Below are positions 13,859-14,116 of a stretch of DNA of 14,116 nt, piece after piece. This stretch comes from Oxalobacteraceae bacterium (lineage in GTDB: Bacteria; Pseudomonadota; Gammaproteobacteria; Burkholderiales; Burkholderiaceae_D). The position numbers and the translations under genes were made by a program. The notes beneath the pieces were generated by a model that searched no databases, was not told the DNA's origin, and worked only from the letters and a program-made list of their open reading frames with translations. The DNA lies in the NCBI GenBank assembly GCA_947487325.1, contig CANKWG010000036.1:1-14116 (forward strand), read 5' to 3'. Numbering within the stretch: position 1 is the stretch's first letter; each line of letters starts with the position of its first letter.

Positions 13859-14116
13859 ATGAAACCTTTGATCGAAGTACGCGGCCTGAGCAAGTCCTAT
13901 GTGATGGGGTCTAATACCGTTGCTGCGCTGCGCAGTGTGTCGCTAACCATTGGCGAGGGCGAGTTCGTTGCCATCATGGGTGCATCTGGTTCCGGTAAAT
14001 CGACCTTCATGAATCTGTTGGGCTGTCTGGATACGCCCACTGCCGGTGAGTATCGACTAGCCGGTGAAAAAGTCTCGGACATGAGTGGCGATGCGCTCGC
14101 GGCGATTCGTAATCGT
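13859..14116 (+). CDS. macB: MacB-like ABC exporter, ATP-binding domain (N-terminal part; runs off the window)
   Basis: 86 residues visible. It begins MKPLIEVRGLSKSYVMGSNTV, the standard opening of MacB/LolD-type ATPases. Walker A is GASGSGKS (about residues 42-49), followed by TFMNLLGCLDTPTAGEYRLAG, characteristic of the MacB/LolD (MJ0796-like) family. Signature motif, Walker B and the membrane domain are beyond the edge, so the MacB (fused permease) assignment rests on the adjacent macA. It is 6 nt after macA, with no clear Shine-Dalgarno, and so probably translationally coupled. A GTG 3 nt upstream of the ATG is an alternative start. Confidence 0.9.
   Translation, partial: MKPLIEVRGLSKSYVMGSNTVAALRSVSLTIGEGEFVAIMGASGSGKSTFMNLLGCLDTPTAGEYRLAGEKVSDMSGDALAAIRNR

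Overview
The window reads as a chromosomal segment of a Gram-negative proteobacterium with moderate GC. Gene content and order (tetR, efflux adaptor and pump, then an isoaspartate-methyltransferase-like gene, a rhodanese and tolC) fit a betaproteobacterium, perhaps Oxalobacteraceae or a related Burkholderiales family. That placement is inference from memory of gene order, not a search. The window is dominated by multidrug/solute efflux. Parts of three tripartite export systems are present, but only one outer-membrane channel gene is visible.

Layout on the minus strand, read from right to left. A TetR-family repressor gene (8987-9679) sits behind a good sigma70-like promoter (TTGACT, 17 nt, TATATT) with an imperfect palindrome at the expected transcription start. 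It is followed closely by a membrane-fusion protein (7831-8979), an RND/HAE1 pump of 1062 aa (4622-7810), a divergent PCM-like methyltransferase (3912-4571), a small single-domain rhodanese (3575-3898) and a TolC-family channel (2237-3559). After a 309-bp gap with phased A-tracts and an inverted repeat comes a second pair: a lipoprotein adaptor of AcrA type (698-1927) and an AcrB-type pump (1-678, cut by the window edge). The TolC protein probably serves both pumps.

On the plus strand, 9944-12341 is an AT-rich block carrying two overlapping ORFs that I cannot assign to a family. They meet at a run of seven G (10983-10989). With six G the two frames join into one 798-aa protein; with seven, the first ORF stops 28 nt after the run; with eight it stops at once. 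Ser-Pro-Arg motifs occur on both sides of the junction, and the only ordered part of the first ORF lies against it, so I think this is one gene that is either phase-variable, expressed by slippage, or recently frameshifted. The product is low-complexity and Ser/Thr/Lys-rich at the N-terminus, has a poly-Thr tract, a helical middle, and a duplicated 22-residue acidic/Ser motif at the C-terminus. It looks like a secreted or host/surface-directed protein more than a housekeeping one. A clear rho-independent terminator (12377-12409) closes it.

From 12527 rightward is a macA-like adaptor and, 6 nt later, the start of a macB-like ABC transporter gene that runs off the window. MacAB systems also need a TolC-type channel. 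The unknown gene is thus an islet between two export loci that otherwise look ordinary.
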